This document shows positions 22,016 through 30,675 of a DNA stretch of 39,534 nt, piece after piece. The position numbers and the translations under genes were made by a program. The first letter of the stretch is position 1, and every line of letters begins with the position of its first letter. Under the pieces are notes generated by a model. The model was not told the DNA's origin. It was given only the letters and a program-made list of their open reading frames with translations, and did no database searches. The stretch is from positions 1 to 39,534 of the forward strand of contig JAEDGZ010000023.1 of the NCBI GenBank assembly GCA_016297215.1, read 5' to 3'. This DNA is from Paludibacteraceae bacterium. Its GTDB lineage: Bacteria > Bacteroidota > Bacteroidia > Bacteroidales > Paludibacteraceae.

Positions 22016-22409
22016 TGGAGCTAGCGGGATTCGAACCCGCGTCCAAACAAGGAACACGTATGCTTTCTACACGCTTATCTCAGCCTTCGTTTTCGACCCG
22101 TGGCAAGACCTGAGCCACCAACCGCGGGCTTATCTGCTTCGTTTTCGCGCACCCGTCGCAGCACGGGCAAACTATTCTGTATATTTCCGCACCGCTTTAT
22201 CCATTCAGCCTACAGACTCGGCTTGGAGCGATGTCTCGTCTCTGCACCTTGTGCGGAGAATAAGCAAACCTACTATACTTCGGTTTAAGCAGCGAGAGCT
22301 ACAGTGTTGTTGCCAGTTATAGTTCGATAGACAGTATTTACGAGCGTCTCCATCAGTGCTCGGCGTGCTTACACACCCATTCTACCTGCTGTCAAAACCG
22401 GATAGCCCC
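22016..22409 (-). ncRNA. ssrA: tmRNA (transfer-messenger RNA)
   Basis: About 394 nt. The 5' end GGGGCTATCCGGTTTTGACAG (22409 downward, minus) and the 3' end, a T-arm GCGGGTTCGAATCCCGC followed by TAGCTCCA, pair as the tRNA-like acceptor (GGGGCTA with TAGCTCC, one wobble). CCA is not encoded. The tag frame lies at 22285-22314. tmRNA rescues stalled ribosomes and tags the product for ClpXP, whose two genes lie 4-6 kb away. Confidence 0.96.
22285..22314 (-). other. tmRNA tag reading frame (GNNTVALAA)
   Basis: Reading from GGC at 22314 gives Gly-Asn-Asn-Thr-Val-Ala-Leu-Ala-Ala and TAA. The Leu-Ala-Ala end is the ClpX recognition signal. The exact resume codon is inferred from the usual Gly start in this phylum. 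Confidence 0.8.
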
Positions 22410-22424
22410 AGTGTGAAAACGCTG

Positions 22425-22456
22425 CAAAATTACAACATTTTTCTGAAACTGCCAAA
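22425..22456 (-). promoter_or_regulatory. tmRNA promoter
   Basis: On the minus strand TTTG (22456-22453), a 20-nt spacer and TAATTTTG (22432-22425), ending 15 nt before the mature 5' end. Confidence 0.8.
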
Positions 22457-22586
22457 TTTTTGGTTAAAAACTTGCGTATTTGGCAAAAACGACTTGCTGA
22501 GTTTGCTCTTATCGCTTTCTTTTCTGCATAATTCTGTGCATAGCGTGCCGACAAATACGCTATGCACAGAAAAGAGAATGTATGGA

Positions 22587-23501
22587 TTACAATCCCCCGT
22601 TCTTCACCCTTCTCACCGAATGGATGGTCTCCCCCTTAGCGTTGACCAAGTCCAGACGGAGTTCGTCTTTTGTGAAACTCAGAATGGAGAATCCTGCTTC
22701 TCCGCTGACAAAGAGGGTGCCCTCTGTCTTTTCCACGTGGCTGCGGGCAAGCGAGCCGGTAGAATTGACTATATAATCGGTTTGGGCTCCTTGGGGGCGG
22801 ATATGCTGGAAATTGTGGATATGACCGCAGATATACATATCCGCACGATACCGACGGAGGATAGGCTCTACCCGCTTTTGCATATCGCTGCGCTCACTCT
22901 CACTTTTGGGGGTGAAGGCATAGACGGGATGATGTCCTACCACCACCACCCAATCCTCTTTCGCCTCCCGCAGTTCGCTCTCCATCCACGCCAACTGTAG
23001 ATTGCCGTCTTGTCCTGCTACGGAAGGGTAGTCCACCGAGTCTTTGTGGTATTTTTCAATCAACGGCGTGGTGTCGATGAAGACCACGCGGAGGCTGGCA
23101 CCGTCTTCCTCAAAGACCTTGCTGTAAAAGCGTGCCGGCATCTGCCATCTCCTGCTCACGGCGGAATAATCCAACACCGCTTGCGTATTCCCTCTGTACT
23201 CGTGGTTTCCGAGGATGGGATACCAAGGTATCTGCAGTTCGGGATGGCTGTAGATGAGTTCATAGTTGGTCATCCATAGCGGGTCATTCACACTCTCTAC
23301 TCCCATGAAATGATGAATATCACCCAAAGCCAACACCGCCTCAATATCTAATTCTCCCGCCATCTTCCCCATCAGTTCGGCGATGGGCTTCTGCTCATAG
23401 TAGCCGTTGCGACCAAGGTCGTTGACCACCAGCAGACGCATCTGAGCGGAAGATACTGCTGCCCAAGCGAGCAGCAGTATCAAAAATCCTGTCTTTCTCA
23501 T
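22587..23501 (-). CDS. Secreted calcineurin-like metallophosphoesterase
   Basis: A 304-residue exported phosphatase when started at MRKTGFLILLLAW (23501), which gives a signal peptide ending in SSAQ. The longer upstream frame lies inside the preceding gene. Metal-binding motifs appear in order: D-x-G (NDLGRNG), LALGDIHHF, ILGNHEY, VVGHHPVYAF and CGHIHNFQH. The pattern resembles purple or tartrate-resistant acid phosphatases. The ATG overlaps the stop of the beta-helix lipoprotein gene (ATGA), so they are coupled. Together with the TonB receptor upstream this suggests capture of organic phosphate, which is an inference. Confidence 0.88.
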   Translation of the reverse strand: MRKTGFLILLLAWAAVSSAQMRLLVVNDLGRNGYYEQKPIAELMGKMAGELDIEAVLALGDIHHFMGVESVNDPLWMTNYELIYSHPELQIPWYPILGNHEYRGNTQAVLDYSAVSRRWQMPARFYSKVFEEDGASLRVVFIDTTPLIEKYHKDSVDYPSVAGQDGNLQLAWMESELREAKEDWVVVVGHHPVYAFTPKSESERSDMQKRVEPILRRYRADMYICGHIHNFQHIRPQGAQTDYIVNSTGSLARSHVEKTEGTLFVSGEAGFSILSFTKDELRLDLVNAKGETIHSVRRVKNGGL

Positions 23502-24850
23502 TTCGTTCCGAATGCACCGAATTGCGCTTCCAAAGCGGGTGATACGTATGATTTCGAACCGATAGTGAGCCCTTGTGCAAAATAAGGGGTTACTGTTCCC
23601 TCGGCTCCCTTCAGCGCAGGCGAGCCAGCAGCAAGATGCAAATCCCATGTCGGGTCAAACGTATAAGCAGTCAGGCTGACCTGATGGATATCAAACGATA
23701 CAAATTGGGGGTCTAACAGTTGGTCGGGCTTAGAGATTTGGCTGTGTACATCCACGGCGGGGTTGTAGTTCTTGTTGTCTTGTGCATAACCTTCTGCAGG
23801 GTTGCCTACCGTTGCATCACCTACGATGGGTGTGGTCTGCGAGCCGGACGCATAGAAGTTGTAATCTATCACCGACTTATCATCAAACCCGCCATCGGAT
23901 TTGTTCGGGTCTTTGTATTTAGGAGTCATTGCGCGGAACTTGCAGTTCACCATCAAGTTGTTGACGATGGTAACCAATGCGTTCTTTTCCACGTAGATAC
24001 ATCCGCCTTTCTCTCCATCGCGACGCCAACCCGCGTTGACAATGGTATTGTTGTATGCCGTCGCCTTCATCTGAGCGCGGGTCTCGCTCTGTCCCGAGGA
24101 CGAGAGTTTCAGACCGTTGGTGTTCGGCGAGAACATCAGGTTGCCTGCTATATCGGCCATCACACCCGCTTTCATGTTCACGGCTTCTGCGCCGGTGTAG
24201 CCGTTGGCAACAAAGGTGTTGTGTGCAACGATAGCGTTGCCGCCCATCATATAGATACCGTCCGAAGCACCGTTGCGAATGATGCAGTCAGTGATGGCAT
24301 AGCGTCCGTTGCTGTTGTTCGTGGTGATTTGCGGATACATGTCATCCCCCGCGGTATAAACGCCCTCTACAGCAGCGGGCGACCCCTCGATAACTTGTGC
24401 ACCGGTATATTCGATTATCACGTGTTCGAGCGCCATCTCGTCGCATGATTCGTAGGCAACGATGCCGCCCCACAGACCCTTGAAAGTGTTCGCTTCCGTA
24501 CGCAGTTCGGGAGCAACGCTGAAGGTGATGGGTTGCGCTTCAGTACCTAAGGCGTAGAGGTTACCCTTCACCTCGATTTCCACGGGCACGTGGTTCACGT
24601 CTACGCCCTCATTGGAAACGATAACCGTTACCCCCGGTTCGATGGTGAGCGATTCGCCTTCGGGCACCACCAAGTGGCGGTCCAGATGAATCATCTCTCC
24701 CGACTTCCACACGCCCGAAACAATGATTTCCGTTTCGGTCTCATTGGTGGTGGAGGAGTTGTTGTTTCCTTCGTTTTCCTGTCTCTCGCAGGAGAGAAGA
24801 AGCAAGCCGCAGATAACACTCAGGGCTGAGCATAAAACACTTTTTCTCAT
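23498..24850 (-). CDS. Right-handed beta-helix repeat lipoprotein
   Basis: A 450-residue lipoprotein with signal peptide and lipobox LLSC (C20), a low-complexity Asn/Ser/Thr/Glu linker and then repeated short strands typical of parallel beta-helix proteins. Examples are GNLYALGTEAQPITFS, LEHVIIEYTGA, AITDCIIRNGASDGIYMMGG and VAHNTFVANGYTGAEAVNM. Such proteins bind or process surface polymers. Function unknown. It is encoded 30 bp after the TonB receptor and overlaps the phosphoesterase gene. Confidence 0.82.
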   Translation of the reverse strand: MRKSVLCSALSVICGLLLLSCERQENEGNNNSSTTNETETEIIVSGVWKSGEMIHLDRHLVVPEGESLTIEPGVTVIVSNEGVDVNHVPVEIEVKGNLYALGTEAQPITFSVAPELRTEANTFKGLWGGIVAYESCDEMALEHVIIEYTGAQVIEGSPAAVEGVYTAGDDMYPQITTNNSNGRYAITDCIIRNGASDGIYMMGGNAIVAHNTFVANGYTGAEAVNMKAGVMADIAGNLMFSPNTNGLKLSSSGQSETRAQMKATAYNNTIVNAGWRRDGEKGGCIYVEKNALVTIVNNLMVNCKFRAMTPKYKDPNKSDGGFDDKSVIDYNFYASGSQTTPIVGDATVGNPAEGYAQDNKNYNPAVDVHSQISKPDQLLDPQFVSFDIHQVSLTAYTFDPTWDLHLAAGSPALKGAEGTVTPYFAQGLTIGSKSYVSPALEAQFGAFGTK

Positions 24851-24880
24851 GTTCGTAAAAAATTTAGTTGTACGATTATG

Positions 24881-27529
24881 TTAGTTCTGTAGTTTGTACC
24901 TAACGCCAATCATGATGGTCTGTCCGTACCTTTCTTTTCGCTCTAAGATGTTATCTCGGTAGCGCGGGAAGTCGGTTACGCCATCGGTGTGCGGACCTTT
25001 TTGTATGTATCGAATCATAGGCAGGTCTATCAGGTTGGTGGCTTTGAGGTAGAGTTCCACCCCGCATTTCCATGCTTTCTCGGCAGAGAGTTCCAAGCGG
25101 AAATACTCATTCTCCCAGATGTCATTTTCATACCAGTTGGATACCTCCGCCAGTCGTTTCCCGATGAAACTGCCCGTGATTTGTGCATTGATGCCGTGTT
25201 CCGTATCCTTGTAAATAAGAGAGAGGTTCGCCACGTGAGCGGCTTGTCCGGCGAGGGGACGCGACTGACTGACTATCACGATTTCGTTTCCTTCCATGTG
25301 GCGTTTCTCCGTGGTGATACGCGAGAAGGTGTACGTGTAGTTGCACTTGATACCGAAATGTCGGAAGTATTTCAGGACGTCCACCTCCACGCCTGCGTTG
25401 TTGGCATTGCCGAAGTTCAGCGGGGTGTAATACATATCTTGCCCCTCGGTGATAAGTCCGTACTCTATCGGGTTTTGCAGGTGTTTGTAGAATACGCCCA
25501 CCATAAATTGTTCGTATGCCTGCGGGAAGAACTCCCATCGGAGGTCAACGTTATCGGCTATCGTATGTTTCAACTCGGGATTGCCCTTCTCTTTGTACTC
25601 TTCGTTGATGATGCTGTAAGGGACTATCTCGAAGAAACTCGGGCGGTTGATGCCTCGGTAATAACTGAGGTGCAGGTTCATCTTGGGGGTGATGTGATAC
25701 TTCAGATTGGCAGACGGCAGGTAGTCCCAGTATTGCTGATTGCCTTTACCGTCTGTCGAGCGGGGGAATCTCAGTTCGTAGCCCTGATTCGTATGTTCCG
25801 CACGAAATCCCGCCTCGGCTTCAAAGTTCTTCTTCTTGAAAGACAACATGACATATACCGCGCCTATCTGCTCCGTGGCATCGTAGTTGAGGGGGTCTCC
25901 CACGTTCCCGTACTCGCGGGGCGTGAGCAGGAGTTCGCTGAAGTTGCTCCAGTCGGTGCCGTACACCTGATACGACTCCGTGCCCGTGGAACTGTCGAAG
26001 GTATATTCGTTGAAGAACGATGTGCGCTTCTTGTCGCGATACATTCCGCCCGCTTTCAGCGTCCATTCCTCTCGGGGGTGCCAACTGAGGTTGAGATACC
26101 CTGCCCAATCCCTGTCGGAGTTGTGTTCCCAGCGGCGAGTGGCGGCTTTATTAGTCTGAAGATGAGAGCCTTGCAGGTATATCTGTGCATTGTCGGGCGT
26201 GCTGTTTCCGGCAATGGAGAACACCCCTTTCCAATCGAGGACAACCGTCTTTTGCGCCATCGTATGTTCGCCCGACAGCGTGCTGTTGAATACCTGCTGA
26301 CGGTTGTGTTTCATGCGGATGTTGGCAGATTGTTCCGCCTCGGCTATCCTCACCTCGTCATCCCCCATCCATAGGTAGCCGTTGTACCACATCAACTTAT
26401 GTTGCGCGGTAATCGCATAGTCCAGTTTCGCATGCAGAGCCACACGCTGTTTCATGTCGGAATAGGTGCGGGCTTCTTGGTCGTCGGTGGATTTGGTGTA
26501 GTTGTAGTAGTTCATGTTCTTGCCTCGGTGGACGTTCTGATAACTTGCCGAGAGCAGAAACCCGAACTTGTCGTTGCATACGCGGTCGCCGTACGCCAGC
26601 GAGGCTATCAGGTCGGGCAGGGGTATGCGCGAACGAATATCCAAACTTCTCATGCCGAAATCGCCAGCACTCACTTTATTGTGCCCGATATTCCCCATCC
26701 GCTCATCGGGCGATTGCTTTTCAACAGCCTGATAATCCGAACTGAAGAACGGGCGTTTGAAATAGGTGGCGTTGTAGCCGGTCGAGATGTTGGCGGTAAG
26801 CAGCCGACGCGCCGGTGCATCTTTCATCACAAGGTTCACCGCACCGCCTATCCCGTCCCCCTCCAAGTCGGCGGTCAGCGATTTGTGCACCTCTATGCGA
26901 GAGAGTATCTCCGAAGGAAACAGGTCGAGGGGCACAAAGCGGTTCTTGTTGTCCGGACTCGGGATTTTTATGCCGTTCACCAAGGTGTAGTTGTACCGCT
27001 TGTCCATACCGCGAAGAATGGCATACTGCCCTTCTCCCGAGGAGTTGCGCTCCACGGTAACGCCCGACATGCGCTGTATGATATTGCCCACCGTGATGTC
27101 GGGAGCCAACTCCATCGCCTTCGAACTCAACACATTGACTACGTTCGACGAGTTACGCTCTATCTCGATGGCTTTGGCGGCGGTGCTCCCGTTGTAGTTG
27201 GACACCACGGTTACCTCGCCGATACTGGTGGTCTGCTCGCGCAGTCGGATAACCATGCGGCTGCCCTCGTAAGGCACCTCCACCGACTCGAAGCCCATAT
27301 ACGAGCAGCAAACCACAGGATGTGCCGTCTCGGTGCGAAGAACAAACGTGCCGTCCAGACCTGTCGTCGTCCCGCTGGTCGATTCGCCCTTGATACGAAT
27401 CGTGGCACCTACAAGGCTCTCTTCCGTCAGCGAGTCCAACACCACCCCTCTGATTTCGACCGCGGAAGCCTCCCTGCAAAGGAACAATGCCATGGTCATT
27501 GACAAAAGTGTTAGTAACCGTTTTCTCAT
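24881..27529 (-). CDS. TonB-dependent outer-membrane receptor
   Basis: An 882-residue receptor when started at MRKRLLTLLSM (27529), giving a signal peptide ending near REASA. A carboxypeptidase-like regulatory domain follows (about 25-100, RGVVLDSLTEESLVGATIRI). Next comes the plug domain (ELAPDITVGNIIQRMSGV, then YAILRGMDKRYNYTLVNG and LEGDGIGGAVNLVMK) and a beta-barrel ending GVRYKLQN. It is not followed by a SusD partner, so it is unlikely to be a SusC-type glycan importer. The partner genes (beta-helix lipoprotein and phosphatase) hint at phosphorylated or metal-chelating substrates. Confidence 0.93.
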   Translation of the reverse strand: MRKRLLTLLSMTMALFLCREASAVEIRGVVLDSLTEESLVGATIRIKGESTSGTTTGLDGTFVLRTETAHPVVCCSYMGFESVEVPYEGSRMVIRLREQTTSIGEVTVVSNYNGSTAAKAIEIERNSSNVVNVLSSKAMELAPDITVGNIIQRMSGVTVERNSSGEGQYAILRGMDKRYNYTLVNGIKIPSPDNKNRFVPLDLFPSEILSRIEVHKSLTADLEGDGIGGAVNLVMKDAPARRLLTANISTGYNATYFKRPFFSSDYQAVEKQSPDERMGNIGHNKVSAGDFGMRSLDIRSRIPLPDLIASLAYGDRVCNDKFGFLLSASYQNVHRGKNMNYYNYTKSTDDQEARTYSDMKQRVALHAKLDYAITAQHKLMWYNGYLWMGDDEVRIAEAEQSANIRMKHNRQQVFNSTLSGEHTMAQKTVVLDWKGVFSIAGNSTPDNAQIYLQGSHLQTNKAATRRWEHNSDRDWAGYLNLSWHPREEWTLKAGGMYRDKKRTSFFNEYTFDSSTGTESYQVYGTDWSNFSELLLTPREYGNVGDPLNYDATEQIGAVYVMLSFKKKNFEAEAGFRAEHTNQGYELRFPRSTDGKGNQQYWDYLPSANLKYHITPKMNLHLSYYRGINRPSFFEIVPYSIINEEYKEKGNPELKHTIADNVDLRWEFFPQAYEQFMVGVFYKHLQNPIEYGLITEGQDMYYTPLNFGNANNAGVEVDVLKYFRHFGIKCNYTYTFSRITTEKRHMEGNEIVIVSQSRPLAGQAAHVANLSLIYKDTEHGINAQITGSFIGKRLAEVSNWYENDIWENEYFRLELSAEKAWKCGVELYLKATNLIDLPMIRYIQKGPHTDGVTDFPRYRDNILERKERYGQTIMIGVRYKLQN

Positions 27530-27585
27530 TCTGTTGCTTCTCAAGTGTGCGTTTGTAATGATAGCACTTGTACCAAATCCGAGTG

Positions 27586-27620
27586 CAAAAGTACTGCTTA
27601 TTCTTAATATGAGCAACAAA
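27586..27620 (-). promoter_or_regulatory. Candidate promoter of the TonB receptor cluster
   Basis: TACTTTTG (27593-27586, minus) is a good -7 box. The nearest TTTG (27620-27617) is 23 nt away, longer than the usual 19-21, so the -33 assignment is weak. Confidence 0.5.
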
Positions 27621-27681
27621 ATGCAAATTCTTCATAAAAACTTAACAAAATAGACACCGCCGTCTTTGGGGGCAAATCAAC

Positions 27682-27714
27682 AAAAAAACACCCCGTTAAT
27701 GCGAGATTAATGGG
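27682..27714 (-). terminator. Terminator downstream of the ZIP transporter gene
   Basis: CCCCGTTAAT (27691-27700) and ATTAATGGGG (27705-27714) pair with one wobble. On the minus strand TGTTTTTTTG follows. Confidence 0.75.
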
Positions 27715-27789
27715 GGATTGAAAAAGGGGTACTTTACCTGATTATATAATCCTCGGATGGTACTTACCGGATGATTTGTATGGCTTTCA

Positions 27790-28572
27790 TCATCCCAGCG
27801 CCACATCGAGAATCATCATCAGCACGAAGCCCGCGGTGAAGCCGAGGGTGGGGATGTTGGTATGCGGCTCGGCTTGGCTCTCGGGGATGAGTTCCTCCAC
27901 CACCACGTACATCATCGCACCGGCGGCAAACGCCAGCAGATAGGGTAGGGCAGGCGCGATATGGGCAAAGAGCAGTATCGTTATCAAGCCAGCCACGGGC
28001 TCCACCACGCCCGACAACGCCCCCACGCCAAACGCTTTCGAGCGGCTCATACCCTCCGCCCGCAGCGGCAGCGAGAGTATCGCCCCCTCGGGGAAGTTCT
28101 GGATAGCCATGCCTACGGAGAGCGCCAGCGCCGCCGACAGACCGATGCCGCTCCCGCCTTCCAGCATGCCCGCGAGGATGACACCCACCGCCATACCCTC
28201 GGGGATGTTGTGCAGCGTTACCGCTACCGCCAGCATGGTGGTGCGTTTCCACGGCTTCCGCTGCTTCACGCCCTCAGGCTCGGCGGCACCCGCATGCAGG
28301 TGCGGTATCAGCGTGTCGAGCAGCAGCAGGAATAGCACCCCAAGCACAAACCCCACCGCCGCAGGCACCCACGCCCACTTGCCCATCGGCTCACTAATCT
28401 GCATGCTCGGTATCAGCAGCGACCACACGCTTGCCGCCACCATCACCCCCGCCGCAAAGCCCAGCAGCAGTTTATGCCAAAGCGCATTCAACGCCCCGCG
28501 CAGCAGGTACACCATCGCCGCACCCAACACCGTGCCCACAAACGGCACCAATAACCCTAATGCCAACCACAT
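27790..28572 (-). CDS. ZIP-family metal transporter
   Basis: A 260-residue inner-membrane importer for zinc or other divalent metals. Eight hydrophobic segments are visible. Signature metal sites lie in TLHNIPEGMAVG (helix 4) and IQNFPEGAILSLPL (helix 5). A histidine-containing loop (IPHLHAG) lies between helices 3 and 4. Length matches ZupT-like proteins. It has its own promoter and terminator. Confidence 0.93.
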   Translation of the reverse strand: MWLALGLLVPFVGTVLGAAMVYLLRGALNALWHKLLLGFAAGVMVAASVWSLLIPSMQISEPMGKWAWVPAAVGFVLGVLFLLLLDTLIPHLHAGAAEPEGVKQRKPWKRTTMLAVAVTLHNIPEGMAVGVILAGMLEGGSGIGLSAALALSVGMAIQNFPEGAILSLPLRAEGMSRSKAFGVGALSGVVEPVAGLITILLFAHIAPALPYLLAFAAGAMMYVVVEELIPESQAEPHTNIPTLGFTAGFVLMMILDVALG

Positions 28573-28604
28573 AAGACAATATGATTTACGAACTGATTAC
28601 GCTG

Positions 28605-28636
28605 CAAAAGTACTACAATTTTTTGGAATGTGCAAG
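28605..28636 (-). promoter_or_regulatory. Promoter of the ZIP transporter gene
   Basis: On the minus strand CTTG (28636-28633), a 20-nt spacer and TACTTTTG (28612-28605), 33 bp upstream of the ATG. Confidence 0.7.
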
Positions 28637-28692
28637 AGCAGAGTAGGGAATGTGTCATTTTGTCAACCGAAATAGGTAGGGTATCGGTTCGT

Positions 28693-28736
28693 GAATCACC
28701 TACGAATCACCTAAGAATCACCTATGAATCACCTAT
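28693..28736. repeat. Four tandem 11-bp repeats GAATCACCTAN
   Basis: Four units of 11 bp differ only at the last base (C, A, T, T) and are followed by a partial unit GATTGAC. They lie in the gene-free stretch 28637-28836, upstream of the ZIP promoter. The period is close to one helical turn. Nothing else is recognised in this stretch. Confidence 0.85.
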
Positions 28737-28836
28737 GATTGACGGCTTTTTATCTTGATGACAAAATGATAGTTGCACGTGGGAGTATAGGTAAAAGTCG
28801 GCTTTGGGAGTAACAAGAGTGAGAGGGATAGGAGGG

Positions 28837-28872
28837 AAAAAAAGCAGGCAACCTTGTATGTCGGTTGCCTGC
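28837..28872 (-). terminator. Terminator of the DUF456 gene
   Basis: GCAGGCAACC (28844-28853) and GGTTGCCTGC (28863-28872) form a perfect 10-bp stem with a 9-nt loop, followed on the minus strand by a run of T (28843-28837). Confidence 0.9.
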
Positions 28873-28923
28873 CTCACAATTGGATAGGGTTACTAATGGG
28901 ATGTTAGTAGAATAGGCATCTTA

Positions 28924-29442
28924 TCAGAACTGAAAGATAGCATAGATGGCATAGATGAATACCGCCAGTTTCAAGCAAGTATCAGCCAAATAGGCTGCCG
29001 TAGCAGAGGTCGCACTCTTAAGCGCACACATAGCACCTTGTCTGTTGGTCAGTTCGAGCAAGAAAGCCAACACAAAGGGAATCAACACCAATGCCACTAC
29101 TGCAATCAGAATAACAAGCGCCGTGGAATCGATACTATTCACGCCTACTAAGACACCTAAGCCGATGATAGACCCGATGATGGTACCCCAAGTGGCACGT
29201 TTGCTATACTCGTGGAGTTTCTTCACCAGTTTAACAAGTACTTTGGATAAAACCATACTGGCTATAGCCAATGCGGCTACAATCCCCACCACATACCACT
29301 CGATGTCAATATCAAGTCCTAATTTTGCCACAAGAGTAGCCAATACAACTGCAATCGGTCCCGGCACTTTACTAATGAAACACCCGAGAAAACCAAAGCA
29401 AAGAAATAGGGCAATCAGCACCCACCATAAAATAGTTGACAT
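28924..29442 (-). CDS. DUF456 family membrane protein
   Basis: A 172-residue protein if started at MSTILWWVLIALF (29442); an ATG at 29466 would add 8 residues overlapping the end of the upstream lipoprotein gene. Hydrophobic segments alternate with short loops, and CFISKVPGPIAVVLATL matches the DUF456 N-terminal signature (PGP). A glycine-rich GTIIGSIIGLGVLVGV segment follows. Function of the family is unknown. It is probably co-transcribed with the small lipoprotein upstream. Confidence 0.75.
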   Translation of the reverse strand: MSTILWWVLIALFLCFGFLGCFISKVPGPIAVVLATLVAKLGLDIDIEWYVVGIVAALAIASMVLSKVLVKLVKKLHEYSKRATWGTIIGSIIGLGVLVGVNSIDSTALVILIAVVALVLIPFVLAFLLELTNRQGAMCALKSATSATAAYLADTCLKLAVFIYAIYAIFQF

Positions 29443-29467
29443 AATAAAAAATAATTTAATAACCAAC

Positions 29468-29731
29468 CTAATCTTTTAGCATATTGCCCAACGATTCTAA
29501 TTGTTTTGTTGCCAATACTTCTGTAGCGACCTCAATACGACTCATTTGCTCTTCTGACCAATCTGCATCTTCCGGATACTTTTCCTCCATTTTTTGGAGA
29601 ATCTGTCCTGCCTTAATAGCGTCGCCTTTACTGCATGCCTTTTCATAATCTTTGAGTAAAGATTCTTTGCCGGAACAGGAAACCAATGCTACTGCGAGCA
29701 TAGTCCCAAATAAAAACTTTGAAAATTTCAT
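29468..29731 (-). CDS. Small lipoprotein of unknown function
   Basis: An 87-residue protein with signal peptide and lipobox ALVSC (C19). The mature part is short, charged and helical (KDYEKACSKGDAIKAGQILQ), reminiscent of half a TPR. No family recognised. It precedes the DUF456 gene by about 25 bp and follows another lipoprotein gene by 37 bp. Confidence 0.75.
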   Translation of the reverse strand: MKFSKFLFGTMLAVALVSCSGKESLLKDYEKACSKGDAIKAGQILQKMEEKYPEDADWSEEQMSRIEVATEVLATKQLESLGNMLKD

Positions 29732-29768
29732 TGTGTTGTTTTTTAGTAATTAGTATTAATAATTCACA

Positions 29769-30395
29769 TTACAATAGTTTTTGCAATGCGTTTAACATCT
29801 CTCCTTCTGCCTCCAGTATTTGCTGTACATCTTCTACTGCTTGCCGAGTGTCATCGTCATAGATAGATTCTGACGCCTTAGAGTTGTCTTTTTCTTTCAG
29901 TTCGATACCGCTCAGTTCAATACCTACCACATTGTCATATATCTCTTTCGCCTTTTCGTAGGTGTAATGGTTATATGTATAGGTCTTCATCGCCATATCT
30001 TGTTGCGCATCCACCTCTTCTGCCACCAGCATGTCCCACTCTTCGGTAGAAATATCCAAGGAAGCAAGTTCTACATCGCTTGCGTTGAGCAACTCTCCGA
30101 TAATACTCCTGAACTCTCGCTCGTACTTGGACTTATCGGACAACTGATTGAATGATTTCTTGTTGGCAATGGTCATTTTCACCCGCACCTGCCAGTCCCC
30201 GTTTACTTGTACAAGGCTGACCTTGCACGAATCACCACCTGCCTTAAACAAATTCGCGTGTTTTCCTTTGAACACCACAGAAGATACAGGGAGGTTTTTA
30301 GACTCTTCCTTGGGCTGCTCCTTCGACTGCGGATTACCGCCACCACATGCGCATAACATGGACACGCACATGAACATTAACAAAAACTTTTTCAT
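29769..30395 (-). CDS. Lipoprotein of unknown function
   Basis: A 208-residue protein when started at MKKFLLMFMCV (30395), which gives a signal peptide with lipobox LCAC (near residue 17). The upstream extension to 30503 would run through the promoter. The mature part holds a beta-rich segment (SVVFKGKHANLFKAG, then VNGDWQVRVKMTI) and an acidic helical C-terminus. No family recognised. It may be co-transcribed with the next two small genes. Confidence 0.75.
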   Translation of the reverse strand: MKKFLLMFMCVSMLCACGGGNPQSKEQPKEESKNLPVSSVVFKGKHANLFKAGGDSCKVSLVQVNGDWQVRVKMTIANKKSFNQLSDKSKYEREFRSIIGELLNASDVELASLDISTEEWDMLVAEEVDAQQDMAMKTYTYNHYTYEKAKEIYDNVVGIELSGIELKEKDNSKASESIYDDDTRQAVEDVQQILEAEGEMLNALQKLL

Positions 30396-30465
30396 AATAC
30401 TAAATCTTATCTTTATGTTGCCTACTCTGTTAGGGATTTTCGGCTTGCTCCATTCATTTCGGCGG

Positions 30466-30497
30466 CAAAGATACTGCTTTTCGTTGATATGCGCAAA
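30466..30497 (-). promoter_or_regulatory. Promoter of the lipoprotein-DUF456 group
   Basis: On the minus strand TTTG (30497-30494), a 20-nt spacer and TATCTTTG (30473-30466), about 70 bp upstream of the ATG at 30395. Confidence 0.75.
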
Positions 30498-30605
30498 GTT
30501 CATTTTGGTTCATTTTCGCTTTGCGCCGTGGATAGCATGTGGAGTAGGTAAAACGACCGTTTGTATGTACACAAATAAAGATAGAAATATAGTGGTTATA
30601 GGCAT

Positions 30606-30650
30606 AGAAAAAGTGTGTAAACTTAAACTGTTGTTTAAATTTACACACTT
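30606..30650 (-). terminator. Terminator of gldJ-gcvH
   Basis: AAGTGTGTAAA (30611-30621) and TTTACACACTT (30640-30650) form an 11-bp stem that extends inward through one mismatch to TTAAAC/GTTTAA around a TGTT loop. On the minus strand it is followed by TTTC. Confidence 0.88.
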
Positions 30651-30675
30651 AAAGATAGCAGAATGCTATTAATTA

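Noticed and set aside
23502..23648. Extended N-terminus of the phosphoesterase
   Set aside because: It lies inside the upstream gene. MRKTGFLILLL at 23501 gives a proper signal peptide and an ATGA overlap.
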